64,000 nucleotides of DNA from Symsagittifera roscoffensis (GCF_963678635.1 NC_087065.1:9194267-9258266); one strand, 5' to 3'. Shown: positions 10,096-20,611, counted from the first letter of the stretch. The notes: generated by a model not told the origin, from the letters alone. A program made the numbers and translations.

Positions 10096-10514
10096 CTTTC
10101 TTCGGTGACAACTGCGGAATGCTGACTGATGCTCTTGCTTCTGAACTCCATATGTGACAGTTTGGTTTTCGTTGGTTATGAATCAAATCAATCTGAAAAT
10201 AAAGCTTTTATCCGCCATTTTAGACCAGGAATGTCTTTCTCATGACATATCTAAACCTTCCCCCTGTACCTCTAAAATTTTAATTAAATAATCTCTGATG
10301 AAATTTTTCAATTAAGTATTAAAATCATGCTGGTCCGTTTGTGGTTTAGCACCGTACAATTTGGATAAAATTTTCTGTTTCCATTGTCAAGCCAATTATA
10401 TTAAAACCTAACCTTCTGTCACGTGCTGCCCCCTACCCAACTCAAAACTCTCATGTCCACTCAGGATCCAGACCCCAACTCGAGACATTTGTGTCCACTT
10501 GAGACTCAAACATT

Positions 10515-10967
10515 GCTCAAGTAATACTTCTTGTGTAGATTCACCATTTTTTTGTTTCCGCAAAGACTACGTGCAGGATGGCGAATAGTTTTCTGGACTC
10601 CAATCTGCCCCTATTTTGGTCGTAGACTGGTATTGAAACTTCTTTTATCCGCCTTTCCACAAGAAAGTCCCTTAGTCATGTCAAGTCCAGCATCACATAC
10701 TCGGGATCCACCACGTTCCTCTCATTGACTGTCGCCACCAAAAAGCATAGGTATTTGACGGCGACTTGTGAAACTGAGGGAGGGAGTGCTGCCAGGTCTC
10801 CAATTTTTTTTGGTCTCTGTCTGAATAGGAACTCCACATTTTGGTATTATATTTTGAAATCAGCCTCTAGTCTGGTGTTGAAATCCATATCTGCTTTTAT
10901 GCAGATTGCACTAGTCTTGTAAGACAAGATGAAGTCGCTGTCCGTGATCAGGATGTTTTCCGAGTAT
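10515..10967 (-). pseudogene. Macro-domain-like segment, copy 2
   Basis: Duplicate of the segment at 8385-8836 with the same breaks. The poly-T near 10807 is one base longer than in unit 1, so the position of the frameshift differs slightly between the two units. Confidence 0.6.
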
Positions 10968-11228
10968 AGTTTGGTATTTCAAACTTGCTCTTGAAATTTC
11001 GTCCACTGGTAGCCTCAACTTCTTCTTGATCCAATTCCAGTCCGTTAGTTTCTCTGATTTCCCTGAGTTTCTTGAACTTTAAATTGTTGGTGTGGGTACG
11101 TCCTAACCCCACTCCCCGGACAAAAATATTTATCGACGTCCACGCCGATGGCATTGGACTCAAGTTGCTGCATATGGTTTTGCTAGAAATATTTTCTCAT
11201 CATACTTCCTCCGTTATCCCATCTGTGT

Positions 11229-11525
11229 TTAGGCTGTATTCATTCTGCATAGTTCGTACAACTCTTGATGTCGCCTGATCGCTTCCTTCACGTAAGCTTG
11301 GGGTGATGTCTTCTGCCCTTTGTATTCTGAGTTGAAGAAAGTTAGAGGCATTGCTCTTTCCCTGCCTATTAGCATCATGAAAGGACTGATGATGGATCTC
11401 GTCGTCAAGGGTTCAATCGGTGTCTTCGTCTTCCACTCTTTGCCGCTCCCGAACTCTTGCTGCTTTCTCTGCAGTCGCTCAAGTTCTGACCTTAATTGAT
11501 CACAGTTCGCTGTACTCTCTTGCAA
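11229..11525 (-). pseudogene. Chimeric coiled-coil/integrase ORF, second junction
   Basis: Identical 98-codon chimera at the unit 2/unit 3 junction (11392/11393). Its presence at two junctions shows that both came from one original recombination event that was then copied. Confidence 0.7.
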
Positions 11526-12087
11526 CTCTCGGGTTTAATCCAGCTCAGCTCTCAACAAATTCCTCTCAAGTATCACCTTATCTTTTTGGAGCTCGGCTTG
11601 ATCCCTATCAGTCGCAGCTTTATCCCTATCAAGAGTAGTCTGGTCACGTTCCCTGAGGGCCTTCTCCAGTTCCCTCTTTAACTTGTTGAGGTCCGGGTAC
11701 GCCTCTTCTGTTTGTTGAGACCGTATGACGGATAAAGCTTTGCTGCTGGACTGAGTTTCAGTCCATTTCGTCGGCCTGGTTGGAAGGGGAAATTCTCCAG
11801 CGCCATATTCCGTTTTGTTGCTAAAGTCGAGATTCCTTGCCATGTCGAATCCCCTCAAGCCTCCATCGATGTTCCACGACGGCCACCTTGTTTGTTCTTG
11901 ATTCGAAATCCCGTCCGAGGTATAACCCACCATCAACACTGCCTCGGTCGCCGAGTCTCTGCCTTCTCCTTGGGATTCCAGCTGCAAGATGGCGTTAAGC
12001 ATCACTGCCACCCCCTCATGAGAGGTCAAGATCCCTCAGGCGCCTGTACAGCCCATCAAGTTTGGGTTTCGTCAGCGCTAACGGCAT
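11393..12087 (-). pseudogene. Coiled-coil accessory gene, copy 3 (start codon lost)
   Basis: Main frame 12029-11535 is the same 164-codon frame as in copy 2. Homology stops at 12087, just inside the first codons, so the ATG and leader are replaced by integrase sequence. Confidence 0.6.
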
Positions 12088-12260
12088 TGCCTTTCCTCTA
12101 GTCCATTCGTCTGTGGATGGTAAATTGTCAAATAGGCTTGGGCAATGTGAGATCTTCTCATCAGTTCTTTTGTCAGATCCCCAACAAAGGCTTTCCCATT
12201 GTTCGATTGAAAGGTCATGGGACAATCATATCTTGATATCCAATGAGTGATCAAGTGATC
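12088..12260 (-). pseudogene. Integrase catalytic core remnant of element A
   Basis: Reading leftward from 12258: DHSLDIKI region, then in another frame CPMTFQSNNGKAFVGDLTKELM and YHPQTNGLE. This is the second half of a Ty3/Gypsy integrase core. The second catalytic Asp (normally SDNG) is Asn here. The part carrying the first Asp is deleted between 12260 and 12290, with a frameshift. The Glu side ends at the 12087 junction. The integrase cannot be active. Confidence 0.8.
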
Positions 12261-13038
12261 GCACGTTTCTTACTTTGAACTCTGAGCTTTCCGCCGATTT
12301 GAGAGGGAGCTTCATTTTCCTCGTGTCTTTTACTTGTAGACACGACAAACATGCGTTGACCCACCTTTCGCAAGCCTTCCTCAAACCTGGCCAGTCAAAT
12401 CGGTGCAGTATTCTTTGTTGCACCTTGTCCATTCCTTGATGTCCCATCTGATCAGGCGATCTGAACAACACCTCCGTTTGATATAGCTGCGGTAGTATGA
12501 TGAGATTATGTTTTTGTAAGACTTTCTCTTCATATCTTTTCTTGTAGGCCACCACATCATCTGCTGTGTGGTAGAGTAAGCCCCTCCGTTCCTTGTAGAG
12601 CTGGCTCAAGATCTTGTAGCTGTCCTCCTCCAGGTCTCTTTTTTTTTTTACTCCAGTTCGGATCCATTTGGACTGATTGCTGGTCATCTTGTCGTTTTTC
12701 TGTGCTCGTATCAAGTCCGATAGCCTGTTTTTCGCCCTCACATGCTCTTTCAGTGCCATCATTTGCCGGTTCAGTTCTCCCGGGTTGTGGAGATCATCCT
12801 TAATTTTGACGCACACTATCCTGCTCAAGACTTCTCCATCACTTTCCGGCTCCAGATTTGTCCTGACGTTTGAACTGCATGATAATCCCCTGAAAGGTTT
12901 TCTTGACACCGCTATCATCTCTAGCTCTTGTATTCCGTTCATGTCGTAATGGTCCAGGTTGAATGTCCCGGACGAGGAATCAGTCTGCATTTCCCTGTCC
13001 TGATTTCTTCTTTTTTCTTCCGCTAATATCGTGCACAA
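12226..13038 (-). pseudogene. Pol region with integrase zinc-binding (HHCC) domain, element A
   Basis: A 270-codon open frame. The N-terminal part is a charged linker between RNase H and integrase (ISRK-type FRGLSCSSNVRTNLE). The C-terminal part is the integrase zinc domain: MGHQGMDKVQQRILHRFDWPG followed by CERWVNACLSCLQ, i.e. the second His and the CxxC pair. The first His appears as Pro (SPDQMGH, against SHDQMRH in element B). It ends in frame-shifted core sequence. Confidence 0.75.
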
Positions 13039-13760
13039 ACTGTCTTGACCATCTTCACTTTCTACTAAATCTTCGTCCTAGTCTTCCGACTCCCCAGACA
13101 AATTTTTCTCTTCACCTTCCTTCTCATATGACAACAAATCCCCGGACTCTTGATCTAGTCCGAGTTCTTCAGCTTCCTCTTCAAACGACACTCTATTCCT
13201 CCGAAGCTGTGTTTGCTTGAGTATTTCTTCCGGGATTTTCTCGACTAGTGTTCGTGACACCTCTTTACTCTCTGGATGTCCAGCATTCAATAAGTTTTTG
13301 TCACACGAGCCCACTCCTTTCCTTCTGGTTCATCATCATTCCTGGTTGAGTCCACGGGTTTGTTGTCGGCTAGTTTTTGAAGCAAGTTCATCAAGTCCTG
13401 TCCTACGGTTGTTTTTCTTGTTTAAACTTCCTCTACATCGTAACTTTTCGCCTTCAACGCTTCTCTGACCAGTTTTGACTTGAGCAGGATTTCCACCGGC
13501 ACCCCGTATTGTCTCCTTAGAATCGTCGTTTCCTGGAGCTCCGTGGGTAATTCAGGATTATCTTTGATCGGTTTACCTGACTTATCGAGCCATCTCGTGA
13601 GTGGTAAGCTATCGTATGTTTCCTTGTCCATGAACGACAAACCATCTTTTATTTCAGGCCTATCAGCCTCCCTCCGCTCTTTCCTCTCGTAGAATTCAGT
13701 TTTCTTGCTCAAGCTGTCGACATTTTGGTGCTTCTCCCTTGGCCTGTGCTCAATTATCAT
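13039..13760 (-). pseudogene. Pol linker between RNase H and integrase, element A
   Basis: Frames 13760-13422 (HRPREKHQNVDSLSKK, LPLTRWLDKSGKPI, KAKSYDVEEV) and 13314-13078 (VSFEEEAEELGLDQESGD). The segment is acidic and charged, and aligns with 46984-46135 in element B. Stops at 13422-13424 (TAA) and near 13078 (TAG) interrupt it. It belongs to the polyprotein but has no known activity. Confidence 0.65.
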
Positions 13761-14159
13761 GTTGTAACTATCTAGTCGTACTATCCATCTCCCGATGTAA
13801 CTTTAGTCCATTGAGTACGTATTGATCCAAGAGAGTGCCCTGTTGTCGACACGTAGTTTAAATGGCTCACTGCCCAGATACGCCCTGTAATTCTCCACGA
13901 AGGTGATTTTCGCGAACATTTCCACCTTGGGTGCTCTGTACTTAATTTCCGTGTCGCTCGAGACTTTGCTTCCGTATGCTATTGGTCTCAAGACAGTTTT
14001 GCCGTTCCATTCCTGTTTTTGATGCAGTATGCCAGAGATCGCAACCACTGATGCATCTTTATCCAGGATATAAATGCCTTTCTCTGTAGTCATGCCTAAA
14101 ATAGGAGCTTCACACAACGTTTTCTTTACTCTCAGAAATGATTTTTCCGCAGCGTTGTT
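13761..14159 (-). pseudogene. RNase H domain, element A
   Basis: Frame 14117-13803: CEAPILGM, then DKDASVVAISGILHQ, RPIAYGSKVSSDTEIKYRAPKVEM and LRVDNRALSWINTYSMD. These are the Ty3/Gypsy RNase H landmarks (first Asp in the DASxxAI stretch, the E in KxEM). TAG at about 14160 replaces a Trp before it and TAA follows SMD. Confidence 0.8.
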
Positions 14160-14432
14160 CTACGTGAAGTTCTTGCCTTTGTGTCTCATGAGCTGCTGCA
14201 TCGGGTAAACGTTGTCTGCGTAACCCTTGATGAAATCGCTGCAGTAAATGTCGAAACCAAGAAAGCTCCTCAATTGATGCTCAGGCTTCGGTGACTTCCA
14301 AGTCAGAACTGCCTCTACCGCATCTGGGTCTGGTCGGATGCCATGTTTTTCTACCATCCTCCCGAGGTATTTGATGGAGTTATTCAAGATCTCACATTTC
14401 GAGTGTTTACATTTCAGTCCCGCTCTTTTCAT
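14160..14432 (-). pseudogene. RT thumb/connection, element A
   Basis: Frame with MKRAGLKCKHSKCEIL, YLGRMVEKHGIRPDP and a damaged FLGFxNYYxxFI block ending in MQQLMRHKGKNFT. These are standard Ty3/Gypsy motifs. Element B has lost this whole segment. A TGA replaces the Cys just before MKRAG. Confidence 0.8.
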
Positions 14433-15060
14433 TCAAGCCAGTACTTCGTCTAGCCGCTCGATGTGGTCCTCCAGTGTTGTTGTTGCAATCACCACAACAT
14501 CCACTTAACACATAAACAAGTTACTGTACTTTTTCGTCACTCTTGTTAGTGCCTGTGCCATCAGTCGCTGAAATGTGGCCGTTGCGTTGCCAAGGCCAGA
14601 GGGCATCTTCTTCCATTGGAACAGTCCTAGCTCGCAAGCAAACCCCGTGTTGTCCCTTTCTTGCTTCCTATGTGGCACTTGCCAAAAAGCCGACCCCAGA
14701 TCAAGAGTTGTAAAACATTTTGCACCTACCAATTTTGAGAGACTTTCATCTATTCTAGGTATGGGATAGGCATCCTTCACCGTGACAGAGTTCAAATATC
14801 GAAAGTCGCAACAAAATCTCAGTTGATCTCCTTACTTTTTGGCCATTACTACTCCACGTGCCCACGGTGATTTGATGGTTCTATCATATCATACTCTAAT
14901 AATGTTTCTATTTCGTTCCACATGCATCCGATTTGATTGGGGTCATACGCCTCATCCCCTCCCTATGCGGTACCGCCGACCCTGCCAGTTCTATTCATGG
15001 TCATCCAATCCAAGTTACAGCACCTGATGTCCGCTTTGTGTCTAGAAAAAGCGTCTTGCA
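14433..15060 (-). pseudogene. Reverse transcriptase fingers/palm, element A
   Basis: Frame 14795-14505 carries VKDAYPIPRIDESL, FTTLDLGSAFWQV (motif A, catalytic Asp) and FATF-type FQRLMAQALTRV. The YVDD active site at about 14500-14512 reads stop-Val-Asp-Val, so both the Tyr and the second Asp are lost. Upstream, 14800-15030 carries the ACGVVMAKK-like and DFRYLN blocks in a frame with stops. Confidence 0.85.
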
Positions 15061-15756
15061 TCCTATCTAGTACGTCCTTGATGACTTCGACCAGTTAACT
15101 TCCCCTTTAAGTGTTCAATTTCTGGTATTACCGGTCTGTCCATTTCCAATTCTTCTTGTGTGGGTCTTTCCAGAAAGTTCGAACAGCTCGAAAGTCCATC
15201 GTCCGTTTCTGACCTAAGTGACTTAATAGGACTTGATGAATCTTTTTATTTTCTTCAATCTGCTCAAGATACCAATTTAGTCCTTGTGATTCGGACTACC
15301 AATAACTTCATATTTTTTAAGTAATTTTCCATCATTTCAGATTTCGTTTTCACCGCCAGCGCGTATCCCAGTTTCCTCCTTCTCTGGATTGTGATTGGCA
15401 TATCAAGAGTGTTCAACAGGACACTGACGCAGACGCCAGTCTTGGTGATCTAGAGTGATCTTTCTAAAATAGCAGCACTTTGGCTATTCGGACTCGGTAC
15501 ATACCTGTTTATTGTTACTTAGTTCATTATAGTTCTTCATTCTCAAACTTACTATTGCAGCCTCATTTGCTTTCAACCTCACCTTCCTACTGAAGAAAAC
15601 TGGAGCTTTAATATCATTCGTCACTATCAAATTTATCGGTTTAATTACGTACTTCCTTTCCGTTTTTTGAGTCCAGAAAATCGCTTTGTTAAGATCAATC
15701 GTAACATGAAATTTCCTGATGAAATATCTGCCTAAAATAAATTGATCCAACTCATC
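15061..15756 (-). pseudogene. Protease-RT linker, element A
   Basis: Frame 15750-15484 (DQFILGRYFIRKFHVTIDLNKA, FFSRKVRLKANEAAIVSLRMKNYNEL) is the segment after the protease in this family. A TAA at about 15757 separates it from the protease frame, and 15061-15483 is more decayed. Confidence 0.65.
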
Positions 15757-16725
15757 TTAGTTCTCCACCACCAGAAAATTCATCCACAGGTTGCAGTCCC
15801 ACAGATTCGAGGCTATTATCGGTGTTCTGCCAAGGACCCTGAATACCCCTTTGTTTGCCGCTGACAGCCGAATTCTGGAGTCTATAAGATCTTCTTTGTC
15901 AAATCTCATCCTTCTCCATGCTTCTATTGGTATGACGCTCAGGACAGCTCCTGTATCCAGTAGTCCTCTCAATTGGGTCTTTCTTCCGTTTATATCTAGT
16001 GCATGTGCTGCTGTTCTCAAATGCATAGTGTCTTCTTCTAGCATGGCACAATGCCCAATCGACCTCACCTTGAGTTCCTCTCGACCTACATAGATTAGAA
16101 CAGCAAGGTCCTCGTCACACGTTATCATTGTCTTTGTGTAGATATTGATTCCATCCATATTCAACAAAACCTCGTGTGGTCCATAGGTTTCTGTGTATCT
16201 GCTGTCTACCCTTATTGATTTTCCACCACCTCTCGTGAGTAACACTCTAAGTGCTCTCGAAGGAGTCTGTGGGCTGATGGTGCCCAATTGGTCAGCATAT
16301 AAATCTATGTAGATCAGTGTTTGGTCACTTGGTTCGATCAGATTCCTCGTTAACTCATGGCCGCCGACGGTGATTAGTGACATAATTCTCGCCCCTTTCT
16401 TTGTGATCCCGAAGGGTTTTCCCGTCTCCAATTTCAAGGTGTTGCAGTTGCTCCTGACTTTCAGTTTGTCGCTTGTCTTGGGTTCTATTGTTGCCGCTGA
16501 AAACGTCTCGTTTCTCTGCTGTCTTTCTATTTCCTGCTTCAGCCTCTTTTCGATCTCTTTTGTCGCCAAGTCTTGTTTTACCTTGTTGATAGCCTCTTCT
16601 GCCGCTTTCTGGTAGTTTATTTCCAGTGAACATTTTGTCATTGCCCCTCCGGCATCCTTCTCTTCTGTCACTGCCTTCACTGATTTCCTCGATAACTCAC
16701 CACTTGTCACGTCTTTGTTCTGCAA
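15757..16725 (-). pseudogene. Aspartic protease region, element A (322-codon open frame)
   Basis: This is the longest open stretch of pol A. It starts in a gag-pol linker rich in Glu/Lys (INKVKQDLATKEIEKRLKQE). It continues with LIRNL-type SDQTLIYIDLYADQLGTISPQTPS and ends in the retroviral-type protease motif LLDTGAVLSVIPIEAW (catalytic Asp at about 15950). The open frame itself is intact; its neighbours are not. Confidence 0.8.
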
Positions 16726-17150
16726 GTCATTCTCAGCAAGTCATTGTCTTTTCCTATTATTTTGCACAGCCGCAAGTGCTAATTTCTGTTTTGGACGATT
16801 CGGACTCTTCACTGCCTCCCAAAACAGAGGACAGTACATTCTGAAGTGACCCTCTTGATTGCAGAAAAAGCAGCCCGCGCCTATCCTGATTATCAAGCCA
16901 CTTTAGAACTCAAATTCTTCCATCTGACTCATGTCGTCTTCATCTGGTGTCTAGTATATCCCAAGCTTTTCATTCCTTGTTTGTAATAGGTCAAATCCGC
17001 TACGTGATGATCTGCCGATCCACACTTCGCACATGACCTCCGCTTGTTCATTTCGTCTCTTGGCTTGTACCACGTTGACCTTTGCTGTTGGTTTTCCCCT
17101 TGCAAATTCCTACCGTCTGAAAATGAGTGTTTCTTTGGTTTCATTAAAAT
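16726..17150 (-). pseudogene. Gag nucleocapsid with two CCHC knuckles, element A
   Basis: Frame 17144-16929 has CAKCGSADHHVADL, a knuckle whose last Cys is Leu. Around 16850 another frame reads CFFCNQEGHFRMYC, a complete CX2CX4HX4C knuckle. These bind RNA during packaging. A TAG and frameshift separate the two. Confidence 0.75.
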
Positions 17151-17858
17151 TTACTCCCTAGACTTCTGTCTCGTCTCTTCTGGCGTTGGTGTGTTGTCTT
17201 TCGATAGCGTACAGTATGTTGCCAACATTGTTCTTAAGTCATCACTTTTCACCCCATCGCTGAATTTTGAAGCAATGCTAAAGCTTCTCCTGTTTTTCGG
17301 TTCCTCAGGATCGCTTCTTCTTCTCAAGCTCTCTAGATCATCCTGAAAACAATCGATGGATTCGTCGCTTCTCCGTCTCCTTTTTTCAAATCGCATCACA
17401 GCTTGGTGTCCTTTCATTCCGGTTCCGATGCGATTCAACAGAACCTCTAAATTGTTGTCCGCAGTGTCAAGTTCTTCTTCCTTCTTGGCTACCACGCAAT
17501 TAGTGCCGTGCTCTCCAGATTGCTTAGTATCGCTGTGCAGGCTTGTCTTTCATCATTCAAATTGTCTTGCTCAAGATGTAGTCTCATTACATCAACTCAG
17601 GTATCTATGCAACCATCCAACTCGTCTTTGAACTCCTTTGGTTTCTTGAAGGTCTTTCTCGATTTGCCTCCTCCTCTATCAGTCGACTCTGTGTTCCTCT
17701 TGGCAAAAGCTTCAAGCGTCCTTTTCATCATTTCCCAAGTGCTTGCCCATGTCTCTCCGAGCTTTCTGATACCGTTTTCTCTTGAGTGATAGAGTTTCTC
17801 AAGAGCGCATCCAATTTGGACTGTATGGCACAGGAACTCTCCGCTTGGTCTCTGCTCA
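17151..17858 (-). pseudogene. Gag capsid region, element A (truncated by the assembly gap)
   Basis: Frame 17495-17151 contains GTGMKGHQAVMRFEKRRRRSDE, SIDCFQDDLESLRRRSDPEE and FSIASKFSDGVKSDDLRTML, typical of Ty3/Gypsy capsids. An in-frame TGA lies at 17597-17599, at the same codon as the TGA at 50415-50417 in element B. The N-terminal part is lost in the gap: base 17858 corresponds to about 50848 of B. Confidence 0.75.
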
Positions 17859-18058
17859 NNNNNNNNNNNNNNNNNNNNNNNNNNNNNNNNNNNNNNNNNN
17901 NNNNNNNNNNNNNNNNNNNNNNNNNNNNNNNNNNNNNNNNNNNNNNNNNNNNNNNNNNNNNNNNNNNNNNNNNNNNNNNNNNNNNNNNNNNNNNNNNNNN
18001 NNNNNNNNNNNNNNNNNNNNNNNNNNNNNNNNNNNNNNNNNNNNNNNNNNNNNNNNNN
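17859..18058. other. Assembly gap (200 N)
   Basis: A run of exactly 200 N, so its true length is probably unknown. By comparison with element B it should contain about 0.9 kb of gag plus its leader, and perhaps a minisatellite array, since minisatellite-like sequence follows it. Confidence 0.95.
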
Positions 18059-18115
18059 GTACCACCTCCGGAACTTAAGTGTTAGGACACTTGATTTAGT
18101 ATCCCAAAATGTCCT
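18059..18115. repeat. Possible degenerate 63-bp minisatellite unit next to the gap
   Basis: CTTAAGTGTTAGGACACTT at 18074 resembles CTCAAGTGTTGGTACACTT of the array at 51.9-64 kb, and is flanked by CCTCCGGAA (array CCTCCTAGGA) and TATCCCA (array TGTCCCA) in the right order and spacing. One divergent unit is visible. Confidence 0.5.
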
Positions 18116-18830
18116 TAAAAATGTCCTGTTTTTCCCCTGTCATCTGCTATGTCAAAGTCAGTTGATTTCTAATTTTTCCATGATAATTGTTGAATTTGTA
18201 CCAGTTGTTTCGAGTAGTATCTGTAAAATTTCAAATTTGTTGTAATAACAATGAAAAAATATGTAATAAAAAAAAGATAAAAAAAATTATAACTCTATCA
18301 TTCAAAGTCGACGAAGGCCATCTTCCCGAAAAATGTCTGGTACCTGATTGTCACGCATTGTTTCTCCCTCTTTTTAACGTTATTATGGGGGTGTTGACCT
18401 TCTAGGTTTCCAAAAATTGTCTATTTTTGATCCCCCGCCCAATCCGACCAGGTCATCTGATATGTTTTGAGTTTACAATTGGGTACCTTTGCGTTCCAAC
18501 TCTTGTTTTGAGTCTTTATCTTGATCAATCCAGACTCTAGTTAATCTATTTTAACTGAATCGACAAAAACGGTTGTATAGTTACTGTAATAGGAGACCCC
18601 CCTTTTTATAATTTCCAAGCACCAAACAATATCTTAACCAGCCCCCTTCTAACATCCCCCCTATCTAGCCCCCCACTTGAGCCGAAAAATACCTTAAAAA
18701 ACGATGGGTGCGATACCTCTCAAGAAAAAATCCGTAGAATATGTTTCCATGCTCTGCTCAAGTCAAAACATTTCTCAAAATTGTTTGATGCCGCTTATTC
18801 ACTTTTATACTTATTTCTATAGAATAAAAC
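18116..18830. other. AT-rich interval without a recognisable gene
   Basis: Contains A-rich runs near 18250-18290 and short open frames on the plus strand (for example 18187-18405) with no motif. I see no domain, repeat unit or RNA gene here. Confidence 0.4.
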
Positions 18831-19082
18831 GATATTTAACGATGCCCGTTTGACCAAACAGCACACGCCGGTGATCTTTTCTTGCTGTTGCACTGTTCTG
18901 CTCACATTACTGGTAGTCTTTTCCACTGGCGTCTTTTCCTCTTTCCCCAGATCCAATCATACGAACCACTTTGCCGTCTGTCCTGTCACCTCTTCCAGTG
19001 AAGTCTCCCAGTGGTCCTGCAAGGTTGCAAGGCTCTCTGAAAACCCTTTCAACGCCCCAAATTCGGGCAACTCCTAAGTACT
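18831..19082 (-). pseudogene. Coding-like minus-strand stretch, unknown
   Basis: The minus strand reads LPEFGALKGFSESLATLQDHW and SLEEVTGQTAKWFV, a TGA, then EEKTPVEKTTSNVSRTVQQQ. It is helical and charged, interrupted only once. It might be the 5' exon of a retroelement gene. A plus-strand frame (18850-19077) with a hydrophobic start overlaps it and looks less protein-like. Confidence 0.25.
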
Positions 19083-19560
19083 TGCCGTTTGATCGAAACG
19101 ATTGGTCTAATTATAAAGCAATATGAGTATACTATTAATTAATATGAAGGTCTGATCCACCTAATCTGGAAGTCAAAATCACTGTCCTTTTTAAATTTTT
19201 TTGTATAGTTTTTTCTTTGTTTTCTATTCTTTTTCCGGTTTTTGTTTCGCTATTTGTCTTTTACCTGTTTTTTTGTTCCTCGGTGGCCCCCAATACTCGG
19301 TTAGCTAGGCCTCGTATCGGAAAGCGCACCGAGAAATTTTCACCAGTTTTCTTAAAAACCTATCACGGTAAAACCAGAAGGTGGACACGTTCCATTTGAA
19401 CCGTACCACCGGGACTGTAATGATTTTTTGTCAACTTTCGCGCATTTGGAATTCAAGTCTTCTGTTAAGATCCTCTCTCTATACGATTGCACTTTTTCTG
19501 AATTCTGTCGGGAACAACACAGCTCTACTCGACTTGAAGACCCTGGTAACATTGCGAACA
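19083..19560. repeat. Diverged tail-module copy at the left edge of the tandem array
   Basis: The block 19400-19560 (TTTGTCAACTTTC, GATTGCACTTTTTCTGAA, CTGTCGGGAACAACACAGCT) resembles 4045-4110 and 20270-20400, so it is another copy of the tail module. 19083-19400 is T-rich with nothing I can name. Confidence 0.4.
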
Positions 19561-20221
19561 GCAATTTTTTTCTAGTGATTCTGTGAACTTTCCCGCAATT
19601 AGAATTCAAGTATTCTGTTCAAATTAAATTCTAATTAACTACTGAATTTCAGATGTTGCAAGAAACTTGAGCATAACATGGTCGATTCGAATTGTAACAG
19701 TCGCCTACTCAAGTCACATATGAGGTTAAAGAAAAATAGGCTCTATCACCATTGGCTCAAGAGTCAGGGACACTATCTCTTGTGTTTTTCTACCTCAAGC
19801 GGTCGTTAACCAATTCGGTTCACTTGCGATATGAGACTAAAACCCGCGTTACAGCTTAAAGGCCACTACCAATACCAAAATACCCCCCCCCCCACTCTAG
19901 AAAATAAGAACGCCCCCATACTCAGGTCTCAAAATACCTTAAATACGCGAACGCCGTAAAAACAGGGTCGGAACCTTATATGTAGTTAACTTTTGTTAGA
20001 CAGTGGACCTTTGATCCATTTCATATGGATCATCCTAAAAATTCTATCTAACTCAACATAACAAAATAAGACACACTCAAGAAAGTTAAATTAGGTACTC
20101 ACAGACCAACACACCTCTAGAACTGAGTAACTAAGCTAAAAAAGCAACTGTAGAATTGATTGGGGTCATTAAGTTCAACTCGAGAAATTTGCAATAAGTA
20201 AGTTTGAACTCAAGAAACAAG

Positions 20222-20611
20222 TTATTGATCTGGACCATTGGGCAGCTTCAGCTGTCCACCTTTCCACCGAAGGCTCACTCTGGTCCACTCTAGATACTTC
20301 CTCTCCACTCGCGATCTTTTTCCGTCTTCTGCCAAGAATAAGACAGCCCTACTCTCGTTCGAATTATGTATTGGAAGTTGCAAATAGCAGTTTCCCGCTG
20401 CTATTTTTGACAACTTTCCCACGTTTGTACTTCGAAATTGCTGATCTTGTTTTTCTGATATTTTCAGCTGTCGCGACAAACCTGAGCATGACATGCTCAG
20501 TTCGAATTCTTGAAAACTGGATTTCATCCCAAAATCAAGACTGAATGTTTTCTCAAGGTCAAACTTCCAAATTTGACCGACTGGCACATGCTCCCCGGAC
20601 TCAAGATCCAT
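20222..20611 (-). CDS. Tail ORF, 129 codons, unknown (unit T1)
   Basis: Reads DLESGEHVPVGQIWKFDLEK, then MSCSGLSRQLKISEKQDQQF and ends GGQLKLPNGPDQ. It is repeated in T2 (broken by a stop near 24165) and T3. A plus-strand frame of 97 codons (20510-20803) overlaps its start and is also kept in all units, so strand is uncertain. It could be non-coding. Confidence 0.3.
   Translation of the reverse strand: MDLESGEHVPVGQIWKFDLEKTFSLDFGMKSSFQEFELSMSCSGLSRQLKISEKQDQQFRSTNVGKLSKIAAGNCYLQLPIHNSNESRAVLFLAEDGKRSRVERKYLEWTRVSLRWKGGQLKLPNGPDQ

Larger units (their letters stand above)
7132..12087. repeat. Tandem 2.13-kb array (two full units plus a 695-bp partial unit)
   Basis: Unit 1 is 7132-9261, unit 2 is 9262-11392 and partial unit 3 is 11393-12087. 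The period is 2130 then 2131 bases, the extra base lying in a poly-T run near 10807. The units are almost identical. Each runs, on the minus strand, from the integrase C-terminal region through the pol tail and leader to the middle of the coiled-coil gene. Unit 3 breaks off at 12087, inside the first codons of the coiled-coil gene, and joins integrase core sequence. Confidence 0.9.
3500..17858 (-). mobile_element. Composite element A: Ty3/Gypsy-type gag-pol plus downstream accessory genes
   Basis: From right to left the element has gag, two zinc knuckles, protease (DTGA), RT, RNase H, integrase, a pol tail with macro-like domain, a coiled-coil gene, accessory modules and a non-coding tail. 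The same order occurs in element B. No long terminal repeats could be recognised by eye. The right end is lost in the assembly gap. The outer limits are defined only by where homology to B stops. Confidence 0.6.

Noticed and set aside
12226-17858. Alternative genetic code with TGA as Trp
   Set aside because: Several stops in gag, integrase and M7 are TGA at Trp positions, but others are TAA or TAG at Tyr, Gln, Glu, Lys and Trp codons, and one TGA replaces Cys. Ordinary decay explains the mix.
17782-18085. ORFs spanning the N gap
   Set aside because: They consist mainly of unknown residues across 200 N.
18230-18300. Possible small RNA gene in the A-rich stretch
   Set aside because: No box A/B, no tRNA-like fold and only a simple A-rich run.
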